A DNA stretch of 64,000 bases, from the NCBI RefSeq assembly GCF_900104575.1, contig NZ_LT629730.1, forward strand, positions 248,001 through 312,000. Direction: 5' to 3'. The notes beneath the pieces were generated by a model. That model did no database searches. It saw only the letters and a list, made by a program, of their open reading frames with translations, and was not told the DNA's origin. Shown here piece by piece: positions 17,063 through 26,360 of this stretch. Position numbers and translations under genes: made by a program. This DNA comes from Bacillus tuaregi. Its GTDB lineage: Bacteria; Bacillota; Bacilli; Bacillales; Cytobacillaceae. Within the stretch, counting starts at the first letter, position 1; the number at the start of each line of letters is the position of its first letter.

Positions 17063-19294
17063 ATGATGAAAAAACTACTATTCTTGTGTTTAAGTGTCCT
17101 CATTCTATTTGGAACAGCAGCCTGCTCAGGGTCAAGTGGCGGTTCATCGAATAAGGACGAACAATACAAGGCAACCAAAGCAGGCTTTGGGGGTGATATT
17201 GAAGTAGAAATGACTATCAAGGATGGAGCTGTAAAAAGAATAACAGTAACAGGGGACAGTGAAACAGAGGGTATTGGTAGCAAAGCCATTGAAGCAATAC
17301 AGTTGGCATTAGATAAGCTTATCGGAGAAAGTATTGACGATTTGGATGCCGGTTCAATTGAAGTGGTTTCATCAGCAACTGTTACATCCACTGCTATTAA
17401 AGCGGCCGTCAGTGACGTTTTTAATCAAGCTCGGGGCATTGACCCAAATGAGAAAAAGGCAATTACTGATTCTGAAGGTGTGTATAAGGCTGCCGGCATG
17501 AGTGTTGTAAAGCCACTAAGCATCAAAGTGACATTAAAGGATAATAAAATTTCTGCGATTGAGGTTGCAGACCATGCCGAATCTGATGAAGTAACAGGTC
17601 AATCCGGTGCAACCAATATTGCAGATACTGCATTTGATAATCTTATTCCGCGAATCATAGAAAATCAATCGCTTGCTGTTGAAGCCATCTCAGGGGCAAC
17701 GGTTACCTCAAATGGAATAAAGGCTGCTGTTGCACAGGCGATTGATAGAAATGGCGGTGACTCCTCCCAATGGTATACGCCAGTTGAAAAAAAGACGGAT
17801 GTAGTGAAATTGGAAGGCTATGATGTTATTGTTGTTGGTTTGGGAGGATCTGGTTCAATGGCATATGTCAGTGCTGCTGAAAAGGGTGCAACCGTGTTTG
17901 GAATCGAAACGGCTGCAAAAATTGGTGGTCAATCTGCGACAGTATCAGGAGCCATGGCCATTAACCCAGAGTCCAAGGTTCAGTCGCAAAATAACGGGGC
18001 CAAATTTGTTGAAGAAGAAGAGCTGCTAGAGGACTGGATTGCCTATACGCAGGGAGATGCTAAGGAAGAAATTGTCCGTAATTTCGTTTACGAGTCTGGT
18101 GAAACAATGGACTGGCTGATGGATAAATATCGATTTGAATTCCTTGAAATCAAACCTTTCTTCCATCCAAAAATGTGGCCGGTCTGGGCTTATTATGCCG
18201 GAAATAAGACGGATTACTTTACAAACGCTGTCAATAAAGCCAAATCCTATAATGACAAAAATGATTATATGCTTGAGCTAACGGCAGAGGAGCTAATTAC
18301 AGAAGGAGATAAAGTCACAGGGGTTCGCGCGAAATTCTATGATGGAACTGTATATGAAGTATATGGTGACTCTGTCATTATTGGCACAGGCGGATTTATC
18401 GGTAATTCTGAGATGAAGAAGAAATTCTTAGGTGAAAATGATGACTATAACACGATTGCTTGGACAGTCGACGATGGTGATGGTATCAACATGGCCATGG
18501 ATATTGGGGCTGACGCCTATAATATTGATATGGATGCCATGGTTCATATTGCACAGACAAAGACAATCATTAAGGGCGATGAATTAACAGCTGACCAAAA
18601 AGCAGTCTTATCTTCGTTAGTATTAACAGGAGAATCAATGATTGTCGGAACTGATGGCGCTCGATATATGAATGAAGCAGGAAATATTGCGTTCGATTCC
18701 TATAAAGGCGGAGATACCTACTACGCTATTTATAATGACACACAGTTAAATAGCTTTAAAGAAATCGGAATGAAGTCGCCGACTGCACCAATGTTCTTAA
18801 ACCAAGGTGGCAAGCTTCCAGAGGCTAATACACCGATTGCTGACCTAGATAAAATTCTAACAGTTGGAAGTGACTATGGAATTGTTGTGACAGCGGACAC
18901 ATTAGATGAATTAGCAGAAAAGCTTGGCATTGATGGAGCTAATTTGAAAAAAGCAGTTGCAGACTATAATTCATATGCTGCCGGAACAGCACAAGATCCA
19001 TTTGGAAAAGATCCTGCTATGATGACAGCTTTGGAGCAGGGGCCGTACACAGCTGTACTTGGAGCTCCTTATGCTTATGCAACGGCAGCCGGATTAAATA
19101 TCGACGAAAACTATAATGTATTAAAAACAGACGGCTCTGTCATGGAAAACGTCTATGCTGTAGGACAGGATTCTATGGGTGTTCTCTTCTCGAACAAGGT
19201 TCCGTATGTCTCTTATGGTGGGGCTGCACAAGGCTGGGCGATTACCTCTGGAAGATTAGCGGGTCAACAGGCAGCTGAAATGTATAAAGATTAA
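17063..19294 (+). CDS. Flavocytochrome c-like reductase, flavinylated lipoprotein with two FMN-binding domains
   Basis: About 743 residues. A signal peptide ends in lipobox GTAAC, so the enzyme sits outside the membrane. Two FMN_bind domains follow (about 35-120 and 135-225) with flavinylation motifs SSATVTS and SGATVTS, where ApbE would attach FMN to Thr. Then an FAD_binding_2 domain starts VIVVGLGGSGSMA (about 255) and runs to the end. This is the layout of extracellular fumarate-reductase-like enzymes fed by membrane electron transfer. The usual active-site HHTMGG near the C-terminus is replaced by YAYATAAGL, so fumarate is not assured. No apbE lies nearby. Confidence 0.85.
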   Translation: MMKKLLFLCLSVLILFGTAACSGSSGGSSNKDEQYKATKAGFGGDIEVEMTIKDGAVKRITVTGDSETEGIGSKAIEAIQLALDKLIGESIDDLDAGSIEVVSSATVTSTAIKAAVSDVFNQARGIDPNEKKAITDSEGVYKAAGMSVVKPLSIKVTLKDNKISAIEVADHAESDEVTGQSGATNIADTAFDNLIPRIIENQSLAVEAISGATVTSNGIKAAVAQAIDRNGGDSSQWYTPVEKKTDVVKLEGYDVIVVGLGGSGSMAYVSAAEKGATVFGIETAAKIGGQSATVSGAMAINPESKVQSQNNGAKFVEEEELLEDWIAYTQGDAKEEIVRNFVYESGETMDWLMDKYRFEFLEIKPFFHPKMWPVWAYYAGNKTDYFTNAVNKAKSYNDKNDYMLELTAEELITEGDKVTGVRAKFYDGTVYEVYGDSVIIGTGGFIGNSEMKKKFLGENDDYNTIAWTVDDGDGINMAMDIGADAYNIDMDAMVHIAQTKTIIKGDELTADQKAVLSSLVLTGESMIVGTDGARYMNEAGNIAFDSYKGGDTYYAIYNDTQLNSFKEIGMKSPTAPMFLNQGGKLPEANTPIADLDKILTVGSDYGIVVTADTLDELAEKLGIDGANLKKAVADYNSYAAGTAQDPFGKDPAMMTALEQGPYTAVLGAPYAYATAAGLNIDENYNVLKTDGSVMENVYAVGQDSMGVLFSNKVPYVSYGGAAQGWAITSGRLAGQQAAEMYKD

Positions 19295-19302
19295 TCAATA
19301 GG

Positions 19303-19352
19303 CTAAAAAAATCCTGCAGTGGACGCAAAAATACACAGCAGGATTTTTTAGC
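19303..19352. terminator. Bidirectional terminator
   Basis: CTAAAAAAATCCTGC at 19303 pairs with GCAGGATTTTTTAG at 19337; A and T runs on both sides let it serve both convergent genes. Confidence 0.85.
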
Positions 19353-19357
19353 TTCCG

Positions 19358-20305
19358 TCAATGAACTAGCGTATAAGGATTTGTCATCAGTCTGTTCATG
19401 ATATATATGTACAAATACATCGCAAAAATATCAATTGTAGCAAAGGGAATAAACCAGTCTTCTTTGATATACATGATTTGGTATTGTTTAGCTAGATAAA
19501 GGAATGCATAAAGCGCAATGGTAAGCAGTATTTTCCATAGGAGATGAATCTTTGAAAAATAGACGAAGGTACATACAACAGAAAGAATAAGCAAATTCAA
19601 GAGAGATACCAGAGAATAGCTCTGCAAATCACCCGAAAGTAATTCCGTATTAGGCTTCATAATCCCCGTTAATATTTGAATCCATAGTGCAGTAGGCATA
19701 TGTAAAGTGTATAGTCCAAGAAACATAAAATAATATCGCAGCAATGTTTTTTTTGTATAAACAGTCTTGCGCTTATAGATTGCCTTCGTTACAGGAAATA
19801 ATAACGACAATAGTGCTGCGCTGGTGACCCAGGTGCTGTAGAAGTTTTGCTTATAAATCCCAAGGTGGAGAAATAATTCTTCAATAAGAAAGTATATGCC
19901 TGCAAACACAACCATCCAACGATATTTAAGATTATAGACGGAAATAACCATTGCGGTTGCGGATAGGGAAAACTGAGAAAATAAATTTCCGGCTAGTCCA
20001 TCGTCAATCGGTGAATGTGGAAAAATCATCGGGTAATAATCATATACCCGAAAAAAACAATAGATTATGACTTCCACAGTAAACGTCACACCAGACGTAA
20101 CCAAAAATAATGCCATCGCATGCCGTTTATCTGATGCTTTTTTTAAAATAAAACCTAATTGCATTAGAGTTGCGATTCCTAATAGGATAAACCAAACTGT
20201 ATGACTCCAAAAAGTTTGGGGCATAAAACCAATCCTTACAATAATATCTGTTGATTTATTATTCTGTACGAACATTCCATTTTTATGTAGATGGACGATT
20301 TTCAT
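19358..20305 (-). CDS. Multi-pass membrane protein, CBO0543-like
   Basis: 315 residues with about eight hydrophobic helices. The segment YDYYPMIFPHSPIDDGLAGN about residue 90 resembles the CBO0543 family of clostridial and bacillar membrane proteins of unknown function. The start is uncertain: ATG 20305 has GGGAG only one base away, and a Met about residue 28 (MPQTFW) would remove a poorly conserved leader. It is divergent from the glutaredoxin gene at 20392 and shares a terminator with the flavocytochrome gene. Confidence 0.6.
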   Translation of the reverse strand: MKIVHLHKNGMFVQNNKSTDIIVRIGFMPQTFWSHTVWFILLGIATLMQLGFILKKASDKRHAMALFLVTSGVTFTVEVIIYCFFRVYDYYPMIFPHSPIDDGLAGNLFSQFSLSATAMVISVYNLKYRWMVVFAGIYFLIEELFLHLGIYKQNFYSTWVTSAALLSLLFPVTKAIYKRKTVYTKKTLLRYYFMFLGLYTLHMPTALWIQILTGIMKPNTELLSGDLQSYSLVSLLNLLILSVVCTFVYFSKIHLLWKILLTIALYAFLYLAKQYQIMYIKEDWFIPFATIDIFAMYLYIYIMNRLMTNPYTLVH

Positions 20306-20391
20306 GCTCCCTTATTATTGTGGGATTCAGCAGCTGCAATGGTATAGTGATAAGGAAGGTAATAGTTGAGGGAAGGATGAGGAGAATAAAC

Positions 20392-20631
20392 ATGAATCAA
20401 CCTGTCATTGTCTATACAATGGATGATTGTGTCGAGTGCAGTATTGTCAAACAAATGCTGACCGCGGAAGGTATTCCTTTTGAGGCCAGGGATATTACCG
20501 AAAATGAGGAATATAAAAGGGAAGTGGAGAAATACGGCTTCTTAGGAGTTCCTGTTACGGTTGTGGGTGAGCGAGCCGTGAAGGGGTTTAATCCAGAGCT
20601 AATCGAGCTAGTTCAACTTCATTCAGCGTAA
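20392..20631 (+). CDS. Glutaredoxin-like protein, C-terminus ending in a repeat element
   Basis: 79 residues with redox motif CVEC (residues 14-17), cis-Pro loop GVPVTVV and GFNPELIEL. Start at ATG 20392 is set by GAGGAGA 6 bases upstream; the in-frame extension to 20251 runs through the divergent promoter region. The last codons and the stop lie inside copy C of the interspersed repeat (from 20613), so the final residues QLHSA come from the repeat. The fold is complete before that point, so the protein should still be functional. Confidence 0.8.
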   Translation: MNQPVIVYTMDDCVECSIVKQMLTAEGIPFEARDITENEEYKREVEKYGFLGVPVTVVGERAVKGFNPELIELVQLHSA

Positions 20632-20802
20632 GTCCTCCACTTCTATAAGTGGGGATGAATGCAAATGGTACTTCGATTCAGTGGGGGTACAAACCCCGGC
20701 TGAATGAAGTTAAGCCTCCGGCGGATGTCACGGATTCCTTAAGGTAGTTTATCGAGCAAGCTCGATAAAAATCCGGACGCAAATTCGACGGGCGAATTTG
20801 AT
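20613..20802 (+). repeat. Multi-hairpin interspersed repeat, copy C
   Basis: TCAACTTCATTCAGC begins within the glutaredoxin coding sequence; then the CCTCCACTT-ctat-AAGTGGGG hairpin, GGGGGTACAAACCCC, GCTGAATGAAGTTAA and the second module with TTATCGAGC/GCTCGATAA and CAAATTCG/CGAATTTG stems. Nothing but this copy and a small hairpin lies between the glutaredoxin and marR genes. Confidence 0.88.
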
Positions 20803-21012
20803 TCATTAAGAATACAATAAGGTAAAACGAGCGAGGGTACTAATCCATGCTCGTTTTTTCGTTTTATACGATTGAATACATTGGCTTGAAATCAGAAAAT
20901 GGATACTGCGAAAAATCATCTGAAGGGCATTTCTTTTGACATTCCATTAGAGAAGGATTATAGTTACCTTTAATAACTATTACCTAGGGTAACTTTTATA
21001 GAGGTGAAGAAA

Positions 21013-21450
21013 ATGCAGGGGTTTCTACAGCGATATTTAAGTCTTTATCGGCCGCTTATCACGGCTTTGAACGAATTAATGAGTTCCTATGAGCTTTCAC
21101 ATTCTTTATGGCAGGTTATGTTCTATTTGAAAAATAATGGTCCGTCCACATTAGTGGATATTTCAGCTTATTATCATGTCGAAAAGCCAACTATTACAAG
21201 AAGGGTACACCGATTGGAGGAGCTACACATGATAAAGCAAATCCCTGGTAAGGACCGACGTGAAAAATTGATTCAATTAACCGAGCAAGGTGAAGAAGTC
21301 TATCAAGCTTTGAGAGTGAAAATAACGGATTTGGAGCATGAGGTGATGAATGGCGTAGCACAGGATGAACAGCTCATCACGTTCCAGACGCTGCCAAAAA
21401 TAAAAGAGAATCTTATGAAACGAGAGGAGAGTCTACGTGGGGAAGCCTAA
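21013..21450 (+). CDS. MarR-family transcriptional regulator
   Basis: About 145 residues with a winged helix-turn-helix: STLVDISAYYHVEKPTITRR (recognition part about 50-70) and the wing DRREKLIQLTEQG, plus dimerising end helices. ATG 21013 is preferred because GAGGTGA lies 5 bases upstream. The stop overlaps the GTG start of the MFS gene by 14 bases, so the regulator most likely controls its own operon and the transporter. The ligand is unknown. Confidence 0.87.
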   Translation: MQGFLQRYLSLYRPLITALNELMSSYELSHSLWQVMFYLKNNGPSTLVDISAYYHVEKPTITRRVHRLEELHMIKQIPGKDRREKLIQLTEQGEEVYQALRVKITDLEHEVMNGVAQDEQLITFQTLPKIKENLMKREESLRGEA

Positions 21451-22621
21451 ATTATGGACGAAGGATTTTATCATCGTCTCCAGTATTAACTTTTTGTTAA
21501 CTTTGGTTTTTTATTTATTAATCGTCATTATTGGCATTTATGCGGTCAATGAATATCAAGCAACTGCGAGTCAGGCAGGGCTTGTAACAGGTATATTTAT
21601 CGTAGGAGCCTTAATCGGGCGCCTAGCTGTCGGCCGTTTCATTGATACAGTCGGTCGTAAGAGAATTCTATTCATGGGTCTCATTTTATATACTATGGCT
21701 ATAGCCTTCTATTTTATCCAAATAGGGATTACCTTTTTGCTTATTACTCGTTTACTACATGGTATTACGCTCGGAATCGCGAGCACAGCAACCGGAACCA
21801 TTGTCGCTCAGATTATTCCGGCAGAGCGAAAAGGGGAAGGAATTGGCTATTTCAGCATGAGTGCAACCTTAGCAACAGCCATCGGACCATTCATTGGGCT
21901 TTATATGAGTCAGAATACAAGCATGCAAATGATATTCAGTTTTTGTCTAACACTGGGGATTATTGGTTTAATAACAGCCTTCTTTGTATATGTTCCTACC
22001 TTGGAGATGACAAAAACCACTGAAAAAAGTGGCTTCAAGCTATCCAATTTTATTGAACTCAAGGCTGTTCCCATTGCCTTAATTACGCTAGTTGTCTCCT
22101 TCTGCTATTCGAGTGTGCTGTCCTTTATTAATTTCTATGCCATTGAAATTGATCTAGTTAGTGCAGCCAGCTTCTTTTTTCTTGTCTATTCGATTGCTAT
22201 CTTAATCTCAAGACCATTCACAGGCCGTTTAATGGATGTGAAGGGTGCTAACTACGTGATGTATCCAGCCTTTATTCTTTTCACAGTTGGCATGCTTCTT
22301 TTAGGTTCGGCCCATAACAGCTTGACCTTATTACTGTCCGGTATTCTGATTGGTCTTGGATTTGGTAATATGCAGTCTTGCACGCAGGCTATTGCAGTGA
22401 AGCTGACCCCGCCACATCGTATGGGCTTGGCCACATCCACTTTCTTTATCTTTCTTGATGCAGGACTTGGGTTTGGTCCTTATGTGCTCGGGTTCTTCAT
22501 TCCTTACACAAGCTATGGAACCTTATACGAAATTCTCGGTATTGTTGTGTTAGCTTCTACTGCCCTTTACTTTTTCCTTCACGGTAAAAAAGAACGTTCA
22601 AAAATCAGTGCCTTAGCTTGA
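21437..22621 (+). CDS. Major facilitator transporter, multidrug-type
   Basis: 394 residues, 12 hydrophobic helices, with the MFS motif GRLAVGRFIDTVGRKRI between helices 2 and 3 and GPFIGLYMS (motif C-like) in helix 5, typical of drug:H+ antiporters in the cytoplasmic membrane. GTG start with GAGGAGAG upstream, overlapping the marR gene. The marR-MFS pair is a standard arrangement for an efflux system induced by its substrate. A terminator follows. Confidence 0.85.
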   Translation: MGKPKLWTKDFIIVSSINFLLTLVFYLLIVIIGIYAVNEYQATASQAGLVTGIFIVGALIGRLAVGRFIDTVGRKRILFMGLILYTMAIAFYFIQIGITFLLITRLLHGITLGIASTATGTIVAQIIPAERKGEGIGYFSMSATLATAIGPFIGLYMSQNTSMQMIFSFCLTLGIIGLITAFFVYVPTLEMTKTTEKSGFKLSNFIELKAVPIALITLVVSFCYSSVLSFINFYAIEIDLVSAASFFFLVYSIAILISRPFTGRLMDVKGANYVMYPAFILFTVGMLLLGSAHNSLTLLLSGILIGLGFGNMQSCTQAIAVKLTPPHRMGLATSTFFIFLDAGLGFGPYVLGFFIPYTSYGTLYEILGIVVLASTALYFFLHGKKERSKISALA

Positions 22622-22640
22622 TAAGGAAGTTAGGAACAAT

Positions 22641-22671
22641 AAAAAGACAGATGGCAGACATTTGTCTTTTT
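22641..22671 (+). terminator. Rho-independent terminator after the marR-MFS operon
   Basis: AAAAAGACA pairs with TGTCTTTTT at 22663. The remaining roughly 250 bases to the next gene hold no other gene, but include TGTAGAA and TGTAGAT ten bases apart (22721, 22731), similar to 0A boxes. Confidence 0.7.
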
Positions 22672-22926
22672 GTTGTTCTTGACACTATTTTATTAATAAA
22701 ATGCTACGTTTGGTGAAAAATGTAGAAAATTGTAGATAATTTGCAGGAATTGTTGGGATATTTATTTCTTTTGCATACAAGATTCGCCTTCATTCGAAAC
22801 TATTTTATGATAATTTAATAGAAACGAAGTACTTTGAGATTTGAATATATGTAAATTGCACTTATATTTAACTTATATATGAGAAAAAACTATCTTACTA
22901 ACTAATTCTGTAAAGGGGCTAGTGTC

Positions 22927-23106
22927 ATGTTAGTTAAGTTCAATCATGATGAAAAAAAAGATTTAATCAATACTATTGATTCAATCCGTGAAAAAATGAT
23001 CCAAGCTGGCATGCAAGAAGGACTTGCTAGCATGAGAACGATAGCATTAAGTCAAACACTTGACGAATATATCACAAAATATCAAGCCATCAAACTAACT
23101 AAATAA
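22927..23106 (+). CDS. Spo0E-family aspartyl-phosphate phosphatase
   Basis: 59 residues: two helices with the Spo0E-family signature ALSQTLDEYITKYQ (SQxLD, residues about 42-56). Family members dephosphorylate Spo0A~P and so delay sporulation, acting in the cytoplasm. ATG has AAAGGGG about 8 bases upstream. The gene stands alone with its own terminator. The length is normal for the short Spo0E-like proteins of Bacillus. The target (Spo0A or another regulator) is inferred from the family. Confidence 0.85.
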   Translation: MLVKFNHDEKKDLINTIDSIREKMIQAGMQEGLASMRTIALSQTLDEYITKYQAIKLTK

Positions 23107-23112
23107 AAAGGA

Positions 23113-23147
23113 CGAAGCAGGGGGGAGATCCCTTTGCTTCTTTTTTT
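23113..23147 (+). terminator. Rho-independent terminator after the spo0E-like gene
   Basis: GAAGCA..GGG pairs with CCC..TGCTTC and is followed by seven T residues. Confidence 0.75.
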
Positions 23148-23398
23148 GCGCTTAACTGGTTCGTTCATTCTATTGGATAGAAAAGGAGAAATTGCTATTT
23201 AGCGTAATGGCAAAGTGTTGTCCCACTTGTCTTGGGAAGCAAACGACTTGAGCCTCATCCAATATAGAAAAAATTTTTTGAAAATAGTAGTCAATCATCA
23301 CAACTCTGTTATATAATTGAACCATAATATTTTATTGTTATATAACAACGGTAAAAAGAGATTATCCTAACAAAATGACAGAAAAGAGGTAAGTGGAG

Positions 23399-23710
23399 AT
23401 GAACAAAAAAGATACAATCGTACGTGAAATTCTAGGCTGGAAACCGTATGGAAAGAATAGCTGGTATGATGTTGAAAAGGATTCCTTTGTTCATGAGTCC
23501 TACTATAAACCAGAGAAATTCATTGAGCATGCCATGGTAATTGTGAAAAAGCTTGAAATGTTCGGCGTTAGTTATCGGACAAACGGGGCATCGGAGGTTT
23601 ATTTTGATGATGTAAGTGGAATGGGTGCCACTTTGCCAGAAGCGATTACGAATGCAGCGTATAACCTGATTAAAAGCTATTATACCATTCATGAAAATCA
23701 ATATAATTAA
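23399..23710 (+). CDS. Small hypothetical protein, BC1872/phage ABA-sandwich-like
   Basis: 103 residues. The opening VREILGWKPYGKNSWYDV, the central helix AMVIVKKLEMFG and the end GATLPEAITNAAYNLIKS follow the pattern of the BC1872-type (phage ABA sandwich) proteins found in Bacillus genomes and phages. Function is unknown. ATG 23399 is chosen over GTG 23393 because AGAGGT lies about 8 bases upstream. No phage genes surround it, so this is a lone gene. Confidence 0.5.
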   Translation: MNKKDTIVREILGWKPYGKNSWYDVEKDSFVHESYYKPEKFIEHAMVIVKKLEMFGVSYRTNGASEVYFDDVSGMGATLPEAITNAAYNLIKSYYTIHENQYN

Positions 23711-23850
23711 TACCATTCGATCGACAGAGCGGTACACATCATTCGAAGAAGTTTTACTCTAAATATCATGAACCGCCGTTTCGTATCATAGAAAACAGGG
23801 GTTTTAGCATTAATCTGTCTGAAGCTTAAGAAATGTATCAATCAAATAGT

Positions 23851-23894
23851 AAGACGGATTCACCTCAGAATGGGGGAAAAGAATGGTCCGTCTT
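23851..23894. terminator. Weak hairpin between convergent genes
   Basis: AAGACGGA at 23851 pairs with TCCGTCTT at 23887, between the small hypothetical gene and the convergent SDR gene. T runs are poor on both sides. Confidence 0.4.
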
Positions 23895-23902
23895 CCCCTT
23901 TA

Positions 23903-24811
23903 TTACGAGAAATCGTAAGTAACACCAGTCAGCTTTTCCGATACGTCCCAAAGCCTTGTGATAACCGTTTCGTCATTTGCAACTGGATGGGGAGTATCCA
24001 AGGCAGGATAGCCTCTGCGGCGGCCTTTACCATTAGGCCCGATATATTCGCCACCTTTAAGTGTTTGGTGGGTTGCAGCATAGATGGTGGGAAGTGCACC
24101 CATATCAGCCGGCTGTAGGAACTTGCCCGCCAGGCCGATCAGAAAATGGGGGGCGTCCTGTTTTCCAAACTTGAATAGATTGGTCGCTGAAATGCCCGGA
24201 TGACAGGCGAGACTTTTCGTCTCCAAGCCGGCCGCCTTCAAGCGCTTGTCTAATTCTCTGGCAAACATCAGATTAGCTAGCTTGCTTTGCCCGTAAAATT
24301 GAAACTTCTTGTAGCCCATAGAGCCGTCCAGGTTATTGAATAGAATTTTCGAGCCTTTATGGGCAAGACTGCTGACAGTCACGACACGTGAATCTGCTGT
24401 ATGCTTTAGTAATGGAAGCAGCTGTCCTGTTAAAGCAAAGTGGCCGAGGTGGTTGCTACCAAATTGCAGCTCGAAGCCATCCCTTGTTTTGGCATAAGCA
24501 GGCATCATGACGCCAGCATTATTGATTAATAAATCGAGAGAATCCAAGTGATTTTTGACTGTATTAGCGAAATCCCTGATGCTCGCAAGGTCTGCCATAT
24601 CAATTTTCAGCACTTCAATCATTGCTTGCGGAACCTCCTGAAGGATTTGTTCCCGAGCGCCATTTCCTTTTTCAATATTTCTGACTGCCATCATCACTCG
24701 AGCACCTTTACGAGCAAAATCCTTCGCAGCTTCAAAGCCAATTCCACTGTTTGCTCCTGTAATAATCGCCGTCTTTCCTTGTAAAATCTGATCTGACATA
24801 TTCATCCCCAT
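23903..24811 (-). CDS. Short-chain dehydrogenase/reductase (retinol-dehydrogenase-like)
   Basis: 302 residues of the SDR superfamily: cofactor loop TGANSGIG (about residues 17-24), NNAGVM (about 95), catalytic Ser in VSSLAHKG and YGQSKLAN (YxxxK) about 175-180. The extended C-terminal substrate part is as in WWOX/retinol-dehydrogenase-like SDRs. It probably uses NADP(H); the substrate is unknown. The start is uncertain by a few codons, since AAAGGAG is 13 bases upstream of the first ATG and a second ATG follows nine bases later. It is monocistronic. Confidence 0.85.
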   Translation of the reverse strand: MGMNMSDQILQGKTAIITGANSGIGFEAAKDFARKGARVMMAVRNIEKGNGAREQILQEVPQAMIEVLKIDMADLASIRDFANTVKNHLDSLDLLINNAGVMMPAYAKTRDGFELQFGSNHLGHFALTGQLLPLLKHTADSRVVTVSSLAHKGSKILFNNLDGSMGYKKFQFYGQSKLANLMFARELDKRLKAAGLETKSLACHPGISATNLFKFGKQDAPHFLIGLAGKFLQPADMGALPTIYAATHQTLKGGEYIGPNGKGRRRGYPALDTPHPVANDETVITRLWDVSEKLTGVTYDFS

Positions 24812-25015
24812 ATCAATATCATGACTCCTTTCCTTCTCTTATTATTGTACATTATCATGGCTTCCCGTTTGAGTTTTGTAAAGATTAAGTAGTAATAAGA
24901 AGTTCAAAGCCTCTTGAGCACGTATTAGACTATATGATAAAATAAACTTCCTTGGCAGGGGCACAATGAGGAAGCGGGGATGTTTTCTTGCTTCCTTCCA
25001 TCAACGACCAACAAA

Positions 25016-25065
25016 TAAAGGCAGTGAAGGATAACGTAGTCAGAGGTTATCCTTCACTGCCTTTT
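25016..25065. terminator. Strong terminator for the comK-like gene
   Basis: A 19-bp stem, AAAGGCAGTGAAGGATAAC with GTTATCCTTCACTGCCTTT, with a short loop. It directly follows the minus-strand comK-like gene. Confidence 0.85.
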
Positions 25066-25068
25066 CGA

Positions 25069-25656
25069 TTAATCCAATACCATATCCAAATCCTCATCAT
25101 CCTTCTTATTCCATTTCACGATATATTTCAGCTGACCATCCTCCAATGCAAGAGCGATTTCATTCTTATGGTCATAGAAGTAATACTTCGTTTTAGCTTC
25201 TTGTCTACTGGATTGATTTATATATGAGTTGCCAAGATTAACCGCCATTCTTCGCTGCTCTTGAAGGGCATCAGCTTTACTATCAACGTGAATGGAATAA
25301 CCGTTCGTCAAAAATACAGTAGCTTTATTGATTCTATACGGTTGGACTTTTTGGATATGTGAGTTGTTTAGCCAGACAAGACCGTCATGATTTAATGCTT
25401 TGCAGCAGATGAAAATCAGGTTTTGCTCTGCTGATAAGACTATTGGGATTGTACCATTCTTCATTAGGATTTTTCGAGCTGTTTGGATGGCATCTATGGG
25501 GTTAATTCCAAAGTAGTGGAAAGAAGCCTTCATGATTTTAGCAGAAGATTGCTTAACAATAAAGGGTTCACAATCCTGCAAAACCAAGGTGTGTTCAAAA
25601 TGCGGAAAGAAGGCTTGTGTTTTTGTGCTGATTATGTAATGTCGTCTTGTGATCAT
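25069..25656 (-). CDS. comK: ComK-family competence transcription factor
   Basis: 195 residues. It aligns by eye with B. subtilis ComK: the central FHYFGINPIDAIQTARK matches the CRFFGSSYAGRK region, IPIVLSAEQNLIF the PPIMVDPSNQIFLF region, HDGLVWLNNSHI the CGWISHVHV region and FLTNGYSIHVD the FSNGKTMELP strand. ComK switches on DNA-uptake genes by binding paired AT boxes. The C-terminal third is diverged and acidic. Some Bacillaceae carry two ComK paralogues; which this is cannot be told. GGAG lies about 10 bases before ATG. Confidence 0.75.
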   Translation of the reverse strand: MITRRHYIISTKTQAFFPHFEHTLVLQDCEPFIVKQSSAKIMKASFHYFGINPIDAIQTARKILMKNGTIPIVLSAEQNLIFICCKALNHDGLVWLNNSHIQKVQPYRINKATVFLTNGYSIHVDSKADALQEQRRMAVNLGNSYINQSSRQEAKTKYYFYDHKNEIALALEDGQLKYIVKWNKKDDEDLDMVLD

Positions 25657-26360
25657 TCAAAATGGCTCCATCCATATAAATTTAATAGGAATTTCTAGAC
25701 AGATTATTGAACGGCAATAATACCTTTGCTACAAAAATATTAGTTTGGCGGAAGAAGAATAAATCAGGACTTACATAATCTTGACAAATAAGGTTAGTAC
25801 CACAATTTGCGTAAATAGAATTCGATGAAAAAACAATATCCGATTCTGAAGGTAGCCTCCTATCCTTTTGTTATATATTTCACAATCATAATTTTATCAA
25901 CCAACAAACTGTTAATCAATCAGTATTACAGGAAATTAAAGAAATGAAAGATGCATCTTCATAGGTTTGTCACACTTTGGTGTTTTGGGATGGATTTTAG
26001 ATTAACGATAAAAGAACGAAGGTATATATTCTCAAGTAACAAGTAATATTTTCGATTAAGTATTCGGAATATTAAAAAATATGATTTCGTTAAGTATACA
26101 GTGTTCATAATATTTTTTTGAAGTGGGAGATTCGAGCTTTTCTAACTTAATAATACAGAAAAATATAGTTTTTCCTACAGAAACAGCTGGATACAATATA
26201 CCTAAAATTCTGTATAATTACTTATTACTATTTTTGTAGTAGGAAAGTTGTAAATATATCTCTTAATCGGATATTTTTATAAAAAATGAAAAAGTCATTC
26301 AAGTGTAGTAAAACATGAAACCTTGTCTACAAATGTATGAATACAACGGAGGTGCGAATT
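25657..26360. other. 700-base AT-rich gap upstream of the MHS permease
   Basis: No gene can be supported. Around 25880-25965 one frame reads a short Gln/Asn-rich tail (NQQTVNQSVLQEIKEMKDA) ending in TAG without a start codon, possibly a gene remnant. Closer to the permease the sequence is AT-rich with several TATAAT-like runs, but the 18-bp box shared by the three downstream operons was not found here. Confidence 0.5.
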
